A stretch of 10,949 bases of DNA. It comes from Desulfobacula sp. (GTDB lineage: Bacteria > Desulfobacterota > Desulfobacteria > Desulfobacterales > Desulfobacteraceae). Positions 1 through 6,373 of this stretch are shown here, piece after piece (position 1 is the first letter of the stretch; each line of letters starts with the position of its first letter). The stretch lies in contig JAQICW010000023.1 of NCBI GenBank assembly GCA_027858355.1, positions 1-10,949 on the forward strand, in the 5' to 3' direction. The notes beneath the pieces are model-generated. The model saw nothing but the letters and a program-made list of their open reading frames with translations, did no database searches and was not told the origin of the DNA. Both the position numbers and the translations under genes were made by a program.

Positions 1-974
1 CCACCCCAGATTCTCATGAAACGAAGTCCCCTGAAGCAGGGCAGAAATTCAGAAAGCGCTTCAGCCTGATGCTTGATGTAATGAGCTGTATTCAAGGTCG
101 TATAATTCGGCCAGGGATCCATGTGGGCACCCGTGGCAATTTCACCTTTCAAGGTCTGGTTTGCATAGCAATGGTAGGCGCCTGATGAAACCACATGATC
201 CAGAACCGGCTTCAGGGGCTGGGTGACCATGGCCTGAATTGTCAGAACACTTATGGGAAGTTTGATCCCCAGCATTCCGTGGATCAAGGCAGCAGAATAA
301 CCTCCTGCTGAAATCAATACCTGTTTGGTATTGATGACCCCACGGCTGGTGGTTACGGACGTCACCTTACCGTTTTGCGTACCGATTCCCAATGCTTCTG
401 TATGCTGGTGAATCTCAACACCTCTTCTGGTAGAACCCTTTGCAAGACCCCATACCACGGCATCATGACGAACAACACCACCTGGCGGATGGAACATGGC
501 GCCATGAATGGGAAATGTAATATCCTCGGAGATATTCAAGGCTGGAACCAGCTCTTTTGCTTGCTTTGCATCAATGAGATGACTTTCCACCCCATGAAAC
601 TGAGCTGTGGCAATTGTCATGCGGGCCGCCTTCATGGCAGCTTCAGAGTGCATGAGGTTGAGGTTCCCGCAATTGTTAAACATTAAATTGTAATCCAGGT
701 CCTTTGTCAGAACCGGCCAGAGATCAAGGGCTTCCTTATAAAGGGGAACATTATACTGTGTGCGCTGATTAGCGCGAACAATAGCAGTATTCCTTCCAGC
801 ACCGCCAAATCCGATATAGTTCTTCTCTATAATCGCGATATCCGTGATGCCATGTTCCTTTGCAAGAAAATAAGCAGTTGCCAGACTGTGAAGCCCGCCT
901 CCAATGATAACCACGTCATAGCTTGATTTAAGCTTGGTCTTTTTTCCCCACATGGGTTTGCTTTTCAAAAACAT
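1..974 (-). CDS. Sarcosine oxidase beta-subunit-like FAD-dependent oxidoreductase (C-terminus cut off by window edge)
   Basis: Translating the minus strand from the ATG at 974 gives about 324 residues with no stop to the window edge; SoxB proteins are about 400, so roughly the last 80 are missing. The N-terminus (SSYDVVIIGGGLHSLATAYFLAKEHG, split here: SSYDVVIIGGG / LHSLATAYFLAKEHG, about residues 17-42) is a DadA/SoxB Rossmann FAD-binding fold. The downstream pattern GRNTAIVRAN, LDYNLMFNNCGNLNL, GGVVRHDAVVWG and FMRIWGG follows heterotetrameric sarcosine oxidase beta subunits as I remember them. His170 in the RHD motif aligns with the region where those enzymes bind FMN covalently. The third Gly of GxGxxG is Ser30. 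Family reaction: oxidative demethylation of sarcosine-like N-methyl amines; in an anaerobe it would more likely act as a dehydrogenase. Start supported by AGAAGG just upstream. Divergent from the RpiR gene. A glycine oxidase or D-amino-acid dehydrogenase relative is the alternative. Confidence 0.85.
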   Translation of the reverse strand, partial: MFLKSKPMWGKKTKLKSSYDVVIIGGGLHSLATAYFLAKEHGITDIAIIEKNYIGFGGAGRNTAIVRANQRTQYNVPLYKEALDLWPVLTKDLDYNLMFNNCGNLNLMHSEAAMKAARMTIATAQFHGVESHLIDAKQAKELVPALNISEDITFPIHGAMFHPPGGVVRHDAVVWGLAKGSTRRGVEIHQHTEALGIGTQNGKVTSVTTSRGVINTKQVLISAGGYSAALIHGMLGIKLPISVLTIQAMVTQPLKPVLDHVVSSGAYHCYANQTLKGEIATGAHMDPWPNYTTLNTAHYIKHQAEALSEFLPCFRGLRFMRIWG

Positions 975-1028
975 TGGCCTTCTCTTAAAATTATGGATTG
1001 TTGTTAAATTACACCTTATCCGATTTTA

Positions 1029-1057
1029 TCTTTATGCCATGAAATAAATCATGTCAA
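1029..1057 (-). promoter_or_regulatory. Candidate sigma70 promoter of the SoxB-like gene
   Basis: On the minus strand a perfect -35 TTGACA (1052-1057) is followed after 17 nt by TAAAGA (1029-1034), with a better -10-like GATAAAAT a few bases further (1023-1030). The ATG lies about 55 nt downstream. An imperfect palindrome CATGA-N6-TCATG (1038-1053) sits between the two boxes and overlaps the -35, a natural place for a repressor. Seen by eye only; the -10 is mediocre. Confidence 0.5.
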
Positions 1058-1103
1058 GTAGTTATTTTAAAAATGATACTATTTCTTTCATAGATACTTG
1101 ACA
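1052..1103. repeat. 9-bp perfect inverted repeat spanning the divergent promoters
   Basis: TGTCAAGTA at 1052-1060 and its exact reverse complement TACTTGACA at 1095-1103 are separated by 34 bp. Each arm contains the -35 hexamer of one divergent promoter, so arm-to-arm distance is 43 bp, about four helical turns. This could be a paired operator for the adjacent RpiR-family protein, or simply two consensus -35 boxes with similar flanks; the three matching bases beyond each hexamer are what make it more than trivial. Confidence 0.5.
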
Positions 1104-1126
1104 AAGCCATTCCCTTTTTATAAAAA
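1098..1126 (+). promoter_or_regulatory. Candidate sigma70 promoter of the rpiR-like gene
   Basis: A perfect TTGACA (1098-1103) is followed by TAAAAA after 17 nt (1121-1126), or by TATAAA after 15 nt (1119-1124). Transcription would begin near 1132, some 20 nt before the first possible ATG of the regulator (1152) and about 75 nt before the second (1206). Confidence 0.55.
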
Positions 1127-1151
1127 CTAATAAATTTAGATCAATATAATT

Positions 1152-2081
1152 ATGACTAATGGATACTTTTTCCCATATGATACACTTAATCAGGTTAAAA
1201 CAATAATGAATGATCCTGCATCACATCCCGTAATTAATGATATTTCAAACAAATTGGAGTCCCTGACCCCCAAGGCCCAGACCCTTGGGAACTATATCAT
1301 GCAAAATCCTTCCAAGGCTGTTTTCATGACCACAAAGGAACTGGCTGAAACCTGTGGAATCAGTGAAGCCACCGTGGTTAGATTTGTGAGCACCCTGGGA
1401 TACAAAGGGTATTCAGAATTTCAGGAAGCATTAAAGGATTTTGTAAACACAGGCCTTTCTCTTCCTGAAAGAGCTGACATCAAAGGCATTAAAGAACCAG
1501 GGACGGACAGACTTCACCGGGGTATTCTGGAAGAATTGAACAACCTTAAATATCTCTATGAAAATATTAATATTGAGACAATGAACCAATTTGTTGAGCA
1601 CCTGGATAAAAGCCATTCTGTCTATGTTGTCGGCTCAAGGCTGTCCTATACATTTGCATATTACCTGGGCTGGTCTTTGACCAAGATCAGAAAAGGGGTG
1701 CACATCATGAAAGGCAGTGACTCTACCTGCTTTGACATGCTGACCAATGCCCACCCCAACTGCCTGATAATCCTTATGGCAACTTCCCGGTATCCCAATG
1801 AACTGATCAAATTAAGCAAGATGATCCGCCGCAGCAGCCACACCCTGTTAACCATGAGTGACAGCTCCATCTGCCCGGTAATCGGGTTTGCAGACCTGTC
1901 CCTTGTGGTCCCGTCAAGATCCATCCCCTTTATTGGAAATGTCTCGGGTATACTGACCGTAATCCAGTATATTGTCCAGGAACTGGCCAATAGGAGAGGG
2001 GAGGAATTGACCAATTATCAAAAACAACTGGAACAGGTTTATCTGGAAAACGATGTCCTGTTTAACCTTGAACCCAAATAA
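1152..2081 (+). CDS. MurR/RpiR-family transcriptional regulator (HTH + SIS)
   Basis: The 309-residue product has an N-terminal RpiR helix-turn-helix (about residues 38-95, LTPKAQTLGNYIM then TTKELAETCGISEATVVRF and LGYKGYSEF, a very typical RpiR arrangement) and a C-terminal SIS phosphosugar-binding fold (about 140-275, with the glycine-containing YVVGSRLS strand-turn near 158-165). Family members bind promoter DNA and sense a small, usually phosphorylated, ligand with the SIS domain; some control amino-acid or betaine catabolism. The first 18 residues are not family-like, and the second ATG at 1206 gives an N-terminus of more usual length; neither start has a good Shine-Dalgarno sequence, so the true start is open. 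Divergent from the SoxB-like gene and 15 nt upstream of the YbaK-like gene, so probably co-transcribed with the latter and a regulator of the former. The ligand is unknown. Confidence 0.92.
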   Translation: MTNGYFFPYDTLNQVKTIMNDPASHPVINDISNKLESLTPKAQTLGNYIMQNPSKAVFMTTKELAETCGISEATVVRFVSTLGYKGYSEFQEALKDFVNTGLSLPERADIKGIKEPGTDRLHRGILEELNNLKYLYENINIETMNQFVEHLDKSHSVYVVGSRLSYTFAYYLGWSLTKIRKGVHIMKGSDSTCFDMLTNAHPNCLIILMATSRYPNELIKLSKMIRRSSHTLLTMSDSSICPVIGFADLSLVVPSRSIPFIGNVSGILTVIQYIVQELANRRGEELTNYQKQLEQVYLENDVLFNLEPK

Positions 2082-2096
2082 TTGGAAAAATAAAAT

Positions 2097-2585
2097 ATGT
2101 TACAAACCCAGGAAGAACTGCTCAATGTACTTACTCAAATCAACATTGAATACACAAACCATGAACATCCAGCCGTATACACTGTTGAAGAAGCAGACCT
2201 GCATCACGACGGCATAGATGGCGCCCATAGTAAAAATCTGTTTTTTAAGGATAAAAAGAAAAATCTGTTTTTAGTGGTCACCCTTTCTGACAAGCCCATA
2301 ATAATCAAGGAAATGGCAAAAAAAATCAATGCCAAAAGTCCGTCCTTTGGAAAGCCTGATCTTTTGGCCCAGGTTTTAGGCGTAATTCCAGGTTCAGTTA
2401 CTCCATTTGCCCTTATCAATGCCCAAAACCATGAGATCAAAGTGATATTGGATGAAGAAATGATGGATAAAGAACTTCTCAACTTCCATCCCCTGGTAAA
2501 TACGGCAACAACAACCATTGCCTCTAAAGACCTGATAAAATTCCTGGAACACTGTAATCAGGAGTTTGAAATCATCCGATTATAG
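2097..2585 (+). CDS. YbaK/ProXp-ala-type aminoacyl-tRNA deacylase
   Basis: A 162-residue single-domain cytoplasmic protein covering the whole YbaK/EbsC fold. It carries YTNHEHPAVYTVEEA (19-33), GAHSKNLFFKDKK (42-54) with Lys46, GSVTPFALIN (99-108) and FHPLVNTATTTI (130-141) with His131. In ProXp-ala/PrdX enzymes the equivalent lysine and the GxVTPF and HPxxNTxT motifs line the active site that hydrolyses Ala-tRNA(Pro), a proofreading step for prolyl-tRNA synthetase errors. Length and motifs favour ProXp-ala over YbaK (which edits Cys-tRNA(Pro)). It follows the regulator by 15 nt, so the two look like one operon; the ribosome-binding site is only a weak GGA. Nothing appears broken. The exact tRNA and amino acid edited cannot be settled from sequence alone. 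Confidence 0.9.
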   Translation: MLQTQEELLNVLTQINIEYTNHEHPAVYTVEEADLHHDGIDGAHSKNLFFKDKKKNLFLVVTLSDKPIIIKEMAKKINAKSPSFGKPDLLAQVLGVIPGSVTPFALINAQNHEIKVILDEEMMDKELLNFHPLVNTATTTIASKDLIKFLEHCNQEFEIIRL

Positions 2586-2600
2586 CGTGGCCCCTCAGAT

Positions 2601-2924
2601 TCATGTCGATTGAAACCGTGGAGTGATCCCTCCCACAACAGGTTCATAATACCGGTAAAGGGTTTTTTCCCCCAGCAACTCATCTATCTGACGCTGGATT
2701 GCCATGCGTTCCTCGCTGTGCATCCATTTGTTCCAGTCTTCCAGGGTATTCCAGGAACTTATGATCATATACTCCCCATCACAGTCCAGACAGCTGAAGG
2801 TCTGATCCGTCAGAAATCCAGGTTGAATAGTGGCACGGGATCTGAGTTGTACGATCAAAGGCGCCAGTTTGCCTGCCATGGTCTCATCCTTTACCGTTCG
2901 TCTGATAATAATGGAAACTGCCAT
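2601..2924 (-). CDS. ABM-domain protein (putative quinol monooxygenase-like, small)
   Basis: A 107-residue protein with the ferredoxin-like antibiotic biosynthesis monooxygenase fold: a first strand (MAVSIIIRRTV), a helix with GKLAPLIVQLRSRA, PGFLTDQTF, then the hallmark strand and helix with ISSWNTLEDWNKWMHSEER (55-73; Trp58, Trp64, Trp67). Members act as small cofactor-free monooxygenases, haem-degrading enzymes or dimeric proteins of unknown role. No haem ligand pattern is obvious, so function stays open. The start is firm: AAGGAGGG (2929-2936) sits 4 nt from the ATG. It converges on the YbaK-like gene with only 15 nt between stops and no clear terminator there. It stands alone on its strand, with about 480 nt of largely non-coding DNA upstream. 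Confidence 0.85.
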   Translation of the reverse strand: MAVSIIIRRTVKDETMAGKLAPLIVQLRSRATIQPGFLTDQTFSCLDCDGEYMIISSWNTLEDWNKWMHSEERMAIQRQIDELLGEKTLYRYYEPVVGGITPRFQST

Positions 2925-3065
2925 AATACCCTCCTTATTTTCAAAACAATTAATGATATATAAAAAAGTGTGGCCAGTAATACAGCAAAACCAATGTGAA
3001 AATACCGTGGGTTACAAAAATTGATCATTCAGTTTCAGTTGAGATTCCTCGGTTTGAACTTTTAT

Positions 3066-3095
3066 AGTCTATCAATTTGTCTTATTTATTGTCAA
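3066..3095 (-). promoter_or_regulatory. Possible promoter of the ABM-domain gene
   Basis: Minus-strand TTGACA (3090-3095) with TAGACT 18 nt downstream (3066-3071) in a very AT-rich stretch; a TATAAA lies slightly further. The leader to the ATG at 2924 would be about 135 nt. The -35 is perfect but the -10 is poor, so this is tentative. Confidence 0.3.
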
Positions 3096-3155
3096 TATAT
3101 AACCGACATTCCCTTAAAGGTTCAAAAAGCTTCGGTAAATCACGGCCTGAAATAG

Positions 3156-3272
3156 AACCTTTTTTGTGGGGCCCTGGAAACCCTGGAAAAACAGATTCAA
3201 ACCCTGGTTGGAAAAGATTTGATTGAACATCGGGGAAGCAAAAAAACAGGCGGATATTTTTTAAAAGGATAA
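3156..3272 (+). pseudogene. Decayed C-terminal fragment, possibly an AAA-ATPase winged-helix end
   Basis: Between a TAG (3153-3155) and a TAA (3270-3272) one plus-strand frame reads, in part, ALETLEKQIQTLVGKDLIEH then RGSKKTGGYFLKG, 38 residues with no start codon. A helix, a 'LVxKDLIE' recognition-helix-like run and a 'GGYxLxG' wing resemble the C-terminal winged helix of archaeal-type AAA ATPases (often ending in GGYxLxDPxF), where the domain would continue. Here it stops just there, and nothing coding-like lies upstream. I read it as a gene remnant in otherwise non-coding DNA; a chance open stretch is possible. Confidence 0.4.
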
Positions 3273-3340
3273 ATAATGCTACAAAGCAACTCTATACTGA
3301 AAAACAAACTATGGATTTCGGATTAACACTTGCTGAAAAC

Positions 3341-3370
3341 AGCCGGTTTCAAATTAAAGTGAAACCGGCT
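3341..3370 (-). terminator. Hairpin terminator after livF
   Basis: A perfect 11-bp stem, AGCCGGTTTCA (3341-3351) and TGAAACCGGCT (3360-3370), closes an 8-nt loop, 36 nt past the livF stop. On the minus strand it is followed by only a short T run (GTTTTC), so termination may be partial or helped by other factors. It is the natural 3' end of the liv transcript. Confidence 0.75.
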
Positions 3371-3406
3371 AAAAATTATGAATGGACTATTTGATCAGAA
3401 ATATCC

Positions 3407-4129
3407 TTATTCACCAAGATAGGCTTCCCTGATCTTTGGATTGGTCAATAAAGACTGTGCTTCATCTTCAAGGGTGATTTCGCCTGTTTCAACGACATAA
3501 CCCCGTGATGCTGCATGGAGTGCAAGATTAGCGTTCTGCTCGACCAACAGGATGGTGACACCTTCTTCCTTGTTGATCTTGGCAATGATTTCAAAAATCT
3601 GCTGAACAATTATGGGTGCAAGCCCCAGGGAAGGTTCATCCAGCAAGAGAAGCTTTGGCTTTGTCATAAGCGCCCTTGCAATGGCCAGCATCTGCTGCTC
3701 ACCGCCGGAAAGGGTTCCGCCCTGCTGGTTTCTCCTTTCTCCCAAAATGGGAAACATCTCATAGGAATGCTGGATATCTTTCATAATCTGATCCGTATCA
3801 TCCCTGTGAAAAGCCCCCAGTCGAAGATTTTCCATAACTGTGAGTCTGGGAAAAATCCTTCTTCCTTCCGGCACCTGACAAAGCCCCATGGTGGGAAGCT
3901 TTTCCGGCAGGACTTTGTTGATCAGTTTACCATCATAGTAAATTTCGCCTTTTTCGGCTTTAACAATACCGCAGATGGTCATGAGTGTTGTTGATTTTCC
4001 AGCACCATTGGCTCCTATGATAGCCACAATTTCTCCGGGCATAACCTTGAGGGATATACCTTTAAGGGCTTTGATGGACCCGTACCCGGAATGGACATTT
4101 TTCAATTCAAGAATCGGTTGCAAACTCAT
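3407..4129 (-). CDS. livF: Branched-chain amino-acid-type ABC transporter ATPase LivF
   Basis: A 240-residue full-length LivF. Walker A GANGAGKST is at 39-47, the Q-loop Gln85 precedes PEGR(RIF), the signature LSGGEQQ is at 140-146, Walker B LLLDEP at 161-166, and VEQN (196-199) takes the place of the H-loop, which is normal for LivF. The C-terminus (PKIREAYLGE) is typical. It pairs with LivG on the cytoplasmic face of the LivHM channel and hydrolyses ATP to drive import. Its ATG is 6 nt after the livM stop, with AAGGAGG inside the last livM codons, so translation is probably coupled. Last gene of the operon; a hairpin follows. Substrate specificity lies in the binding protein, not here. Confidence 0.97.
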   Translation of the reverse strand: MSLQPILELKNVHSGYGSIKALKGISLKVMPGEIVAIIGANGAGKSTTLMTICGIVKAEKGEIYYDGKLINKVLPEKLPTMGLCQVPEGRRIFPRLTVMENLRLGAFHRDDTDQIMKDIQHSYEMFPILGERRNQQGGTLSGGEQQMLAIARALMTKPKLLLLDEPSLGLAPIIVQQIFEIIAKINKEEGVTILLVEQNANLALHAASRGYVVETGEITLEDEAQSLLTNPKIREAYLGE

Positions 4130-4135
4130 CTGTCC

Positions 4136-5362
4136 TTATCCCTCCTTTTCTTCAGATCGGGTTCCCAAGCGCTTGGCTGGTATCAGACCGGCAGGTCTGA
4201 AGAGCATCATGATAATCATGGTGGCGCCAAAGATCAACATTCGATAGGAGTGAAACTCGCGAAAAATCTCGGGAAGGGCAATCAGGGCTATAACCCCCAG
4301 TATAATCCCGGGGATGGATCCCATCCCGCCCAGAACCACCATACACAATACCATGGCCGACTCAAGGAAGGTAAAACTTTCCGGACTGACAAACCTCATC
4401 CTTGCAGCAAAAAAAGCACCGGCAACCCCTGCAAACACTGCACCCATGGCATAGGCCAAAAGCTTATAAATAAAGGTATTAACCCCCATGAGTTCAGCTG
4501 CTGTCTCATCCTCCCTGATGGATTCCCAGGCACGGCCCACCCGCGAAAAATTCAGGCGCTGAATTGCAATAACTGCCACGATAACCAGAGCCAGGGCAAA
4601 ATAATAAAAAAACTGAAGCTTTTTCACCCAGAAATGTTCAAAGGTAAATCCATTTTCAAATATGGGGAGGAAAATACCAATAGGCTTGATCCCCAGGATG
4701 CCATTGGGACCATTAGTCAGGGTCATCCAGTTGTTAAGTATAATCCGTATGATCTCCCCAAATCCCAGGGTGACAATGGCCAGGTAGTCCCCCCGCATTC
4801 GCAGGGTTGGATACCCTACGATACAGCCGGCAATGCATGCAGTTAATGCTGACAGGGGCAGGCAGACCCAAAAGCCAATGCCGTAGGTGACGTTAAGCAC
4901 TGCATAGGTATAGGCGCCAACACCGTAAAATGCAATATACCCCAGATCCAGCATGCCGGCCAGACCCACAACCACGTTAATGCCCAACCCGAGACAGATA
5001 TAAAGCAGCACATTAATGGCCACGTCTGTGCCGTAACGGCCTGCAAATAGTGGATAGATCAATGCAAACACCAGGGTTACACTTATCCAGACCCATGTGG
5101 GGAAGGCCGTTGAAACTGTCTTGATATTGCCCGCAACCCGGGAAACCGGGGCTGCAATCAATTTCAAAGAATCCCCGGCCTTCATTACATAAATTATCAG
5201 GCAGACAAAAGTCCCTGCTAATATATAACTCCAGACCGTCACAGTTTTCTGAAAAGTTATGGTGCCGTCAGGATGAATGCCCAGCAACGGCCAGAGCAGC
5301 CCTAAAAGCCACAACATGCCAATGGTATATTGTTTCCAAACTTTCTTAAACTCTTGTATCAT
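4136..5362 (-). CDS. livM: Branched-chain amino-acid-type ABC transporter permease LivM
   Basis: A 408-residue inner-membrane permease. It has an extended N-terminus with two predicted membrane spans (about 15-30 and 45-60), as in E. coli-type LivM, then the conserved core from about residue 90: LGLGINVVVGLAGMLDLGYIAFYGVGAY (a family hallmark, split: LGLGINVVVGLAG / MLDLGYIAFYGVGAY), the GYPTLRMRGDYLAIVTLGFG loop, and the cytoplasmic coupling loop GRAWESIREDETAAELMGVN that contacts the ATPases. It forms the channel with LivH. Its start overlaps the end of livH by 17 nt (5346-5362), pointing to coupled translation; the ribosome-binding site is weak. No break or missing segment is seen. Confidence 0.97.
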   Translation of the reverse strand: MIQEFKKVWKQYTIGMLWLLGLLWPLLGIHPDGTITFQKTVTVWSYILAGTFVCLIIYVMKAGDSLKLIAAPVSRVAGNIKTVSTAFPTWVWISVTLVFALIYPLFAGRYGTDVAINVLLYICLGLGINVVVGLAGMLDLGYIAFYGVGAYTYAVLNVTYGIGFWVCLPLSALTACIAGCIVGYPTLRMRGDYLAIVTLGFGEIIRIILNNWMTLTNGPNGILGIKPIGIFLPIFENGFTFEHFWVKKLQFFYYFALALVIVAVIAIQRLNFSRVGRAWESIREDETAAELMGVNTFIYKLLAYAMGAVFAGVAGAFFAARMRFVSPESFTFLESAMVLCMVVLGGMGSIPGIILGVIALIALPEIFREFHSYRMLIFGATMIIMMLFRPAGLIPAKRLGTRSEEKEG

Positions 5363-6257
5363 CTATATTCTCGCCCATAATTCCATTTGGTTTAAAATAA
5401 AGAACGCCAATCAATATGATAAATGCAAACACATCCTTGTACTCGCCTGAGATATAGCCTGCACCAAATATTTCAACCATTCCGATAATCAGACCGCCTA
5501 TCATGGCACCGGTAATATTCCCGATGCCGCCCAGGACAGCCGCGGCAAAAGCCTTGATGCCCGGAACAAATCCCATGTCATACTTGACTGATCCGTAATA
5601 AAGGCCATACATGATACCAGCAGCAGCGGCAAGGCCTGCACCAATGGCAAAAGTCAGAGAGATAATCCGGTTGCTGCCAATGGCCACCAGGGCTGACATG
5701 GTCTTGTCCTGGGCCGTAGCCCGCATGGCCATGCCGATTTTGGTCTTGAATACCAGTAAATTGAGGCCCACCAAAAGGCAGGCTGTCAGGGATACGATCA
5801 TGATCTGGAGATAGGAGATGGTTACCATGCCAAAATCAAATCTTCCCTGGAACAGCTCACCAGGATAAACCTTATCATACACCCCCTGGGTGAGCATCAT
5901 GCCGTTGGAAAGAAAAATGGACATGCCCAGAGCAGACAAAAGGGCAGCCAGTCTGGACTGTTTCCGCAATGGTTTATAGGCGATTTTTTCAACCCCCACA
6001 GCAAGATAGGCGCAATAGGCCATGGCAATAATAAAAGAGGCGGTCAGGCAGATCACGGGGTGAGTTCCCATATAGCCGAGCCCGGCAAAATAAGCCAGGG
6101 CAATGGCCCCCACATATCCACCAGCAGCAAAAAATTCACCATGGGCAAAATTGATGAGCTGGATAACGCCATATACCATTGTATAACCCAGTGCGATCAA
6201 TGCATACATCCCGCCAAGGGTTATACCGTTAATCAACTGCTGAATAAAATATTCCAT
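5346..6257 (-). CDS. livH: Branched-chain amino-acid-type ABC transporter permease LivH
   Basis: A 303-residue polytopic inner-membrane permease beginning FIQQLINGITLGGMYALIAL, with YTMVYGVIQLINFAHGEFF right after, the LivH hallmark. The coupling loop RATAQDKTMSALVAIG and the following GAGLAAAAGIMYG helix, then AFAAAVLGGIGNITGAMIGG, are all in family order and length. It partners LivM. The ATG at 6257 lacks a clear Shine-Dalgarno sequence, in contrast to the strong one of the binding-protein gene. A rho-independent terminator stands between that gene and livH, so livH, livM and livF are probably made at lower levels than the binding protein. Confidence 0.96.
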   Translation of the reverse strand: MEYFIQQLINGITLGGMYALIALGYTMVYGVIQLINFAHGEFFAAGGYVGAIALAYFAGLGYMGTHPVICLTASFIIAMAYCAYLAVGVEKIAYKPLRKQSRLAALLSALGMSIFLSNGMMLTQGVYDKVYPGELFQGRFDFGMVTISYLQIMIVSLTACLLVGLNLLVFKTKIGMAMRATAQDKTMSALVAIGSNRIISLTFAIGAGLAAAAGIMYGLYYGSVKYDMGFVPGIKAFAAAVLGGIGNITGAMIGGLIIGMVEIFGAGYISGEYKDVFAFIILIGVLYFKPNGIMGENIDDTRV

Positions 6258-6295
6258 TATATTTAATTTTCTTAACTTTAGTTCTTGGGGTGAAC

Positions 6296-6332
6296 AAAAA
6301 GATGCGGCTTATGCCACGGCAAAAGCCGCATC
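6296..6332 (-). terminator. Intrinsic terminator/attenuator between binding-protein gene and livH
   Basis: A perfect 10-bp GC-rich stem, GATGCGGCTT (6301-6310) and AAGCCGCATC (6323-6332), encloses a 12-nt loop. On the minus strand it is directly followed by five T (6296-6300), a textbook intrinsic terminator 41 nt past the stop of the binding-protein gene and 38 nt ahead of livH. Since livH has no evident promoter of its own, readthrough is likely, making this a device that sets binding protein above permease. Confidence 0.85.
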
Positions 6333-6373
6333 ACGTTTTAACCAGATTATTTAACCAAAATCATTTGATCAGG

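Larger units (their letters stand above)
2925..3406. other. Long intergenic stretch between ABM gene and livF
   Basis: Apart from the possible ABM promoter, the ATPase-like remnant and the hairpin after livF, I find no gene here. The segment 2940-3115 is strongly AT-rich. The part from 3116 to 3272 is less so and holds the remnant. A short reading frame starting at 3275 (ATGCTACAAAGC) follows an AAGGAT but stops after a few codons and looks accidental. Confidence 0.6.

Noticed and set aside
375..686. Plus-strand 103-codon open frame
   Set aside because: It lies wholly within the SoxB-like gene on the other strand, whose translation matches a known family throughout; this frame has no family features.
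2610..3024. Plus-strand open frames opposite the ABM gene
   Set aside because: Shadow of the ABM gene, which has the better ribosome-binding site and a recognisable domain.
4091..4846. Plus-strand 251-codon open frame rich in His, Lys, Gly and Asn
   Set aside because: Antisense to livM and the start of livF. Its composition is what the reverse strand of hydrophobic membrane codons gives.
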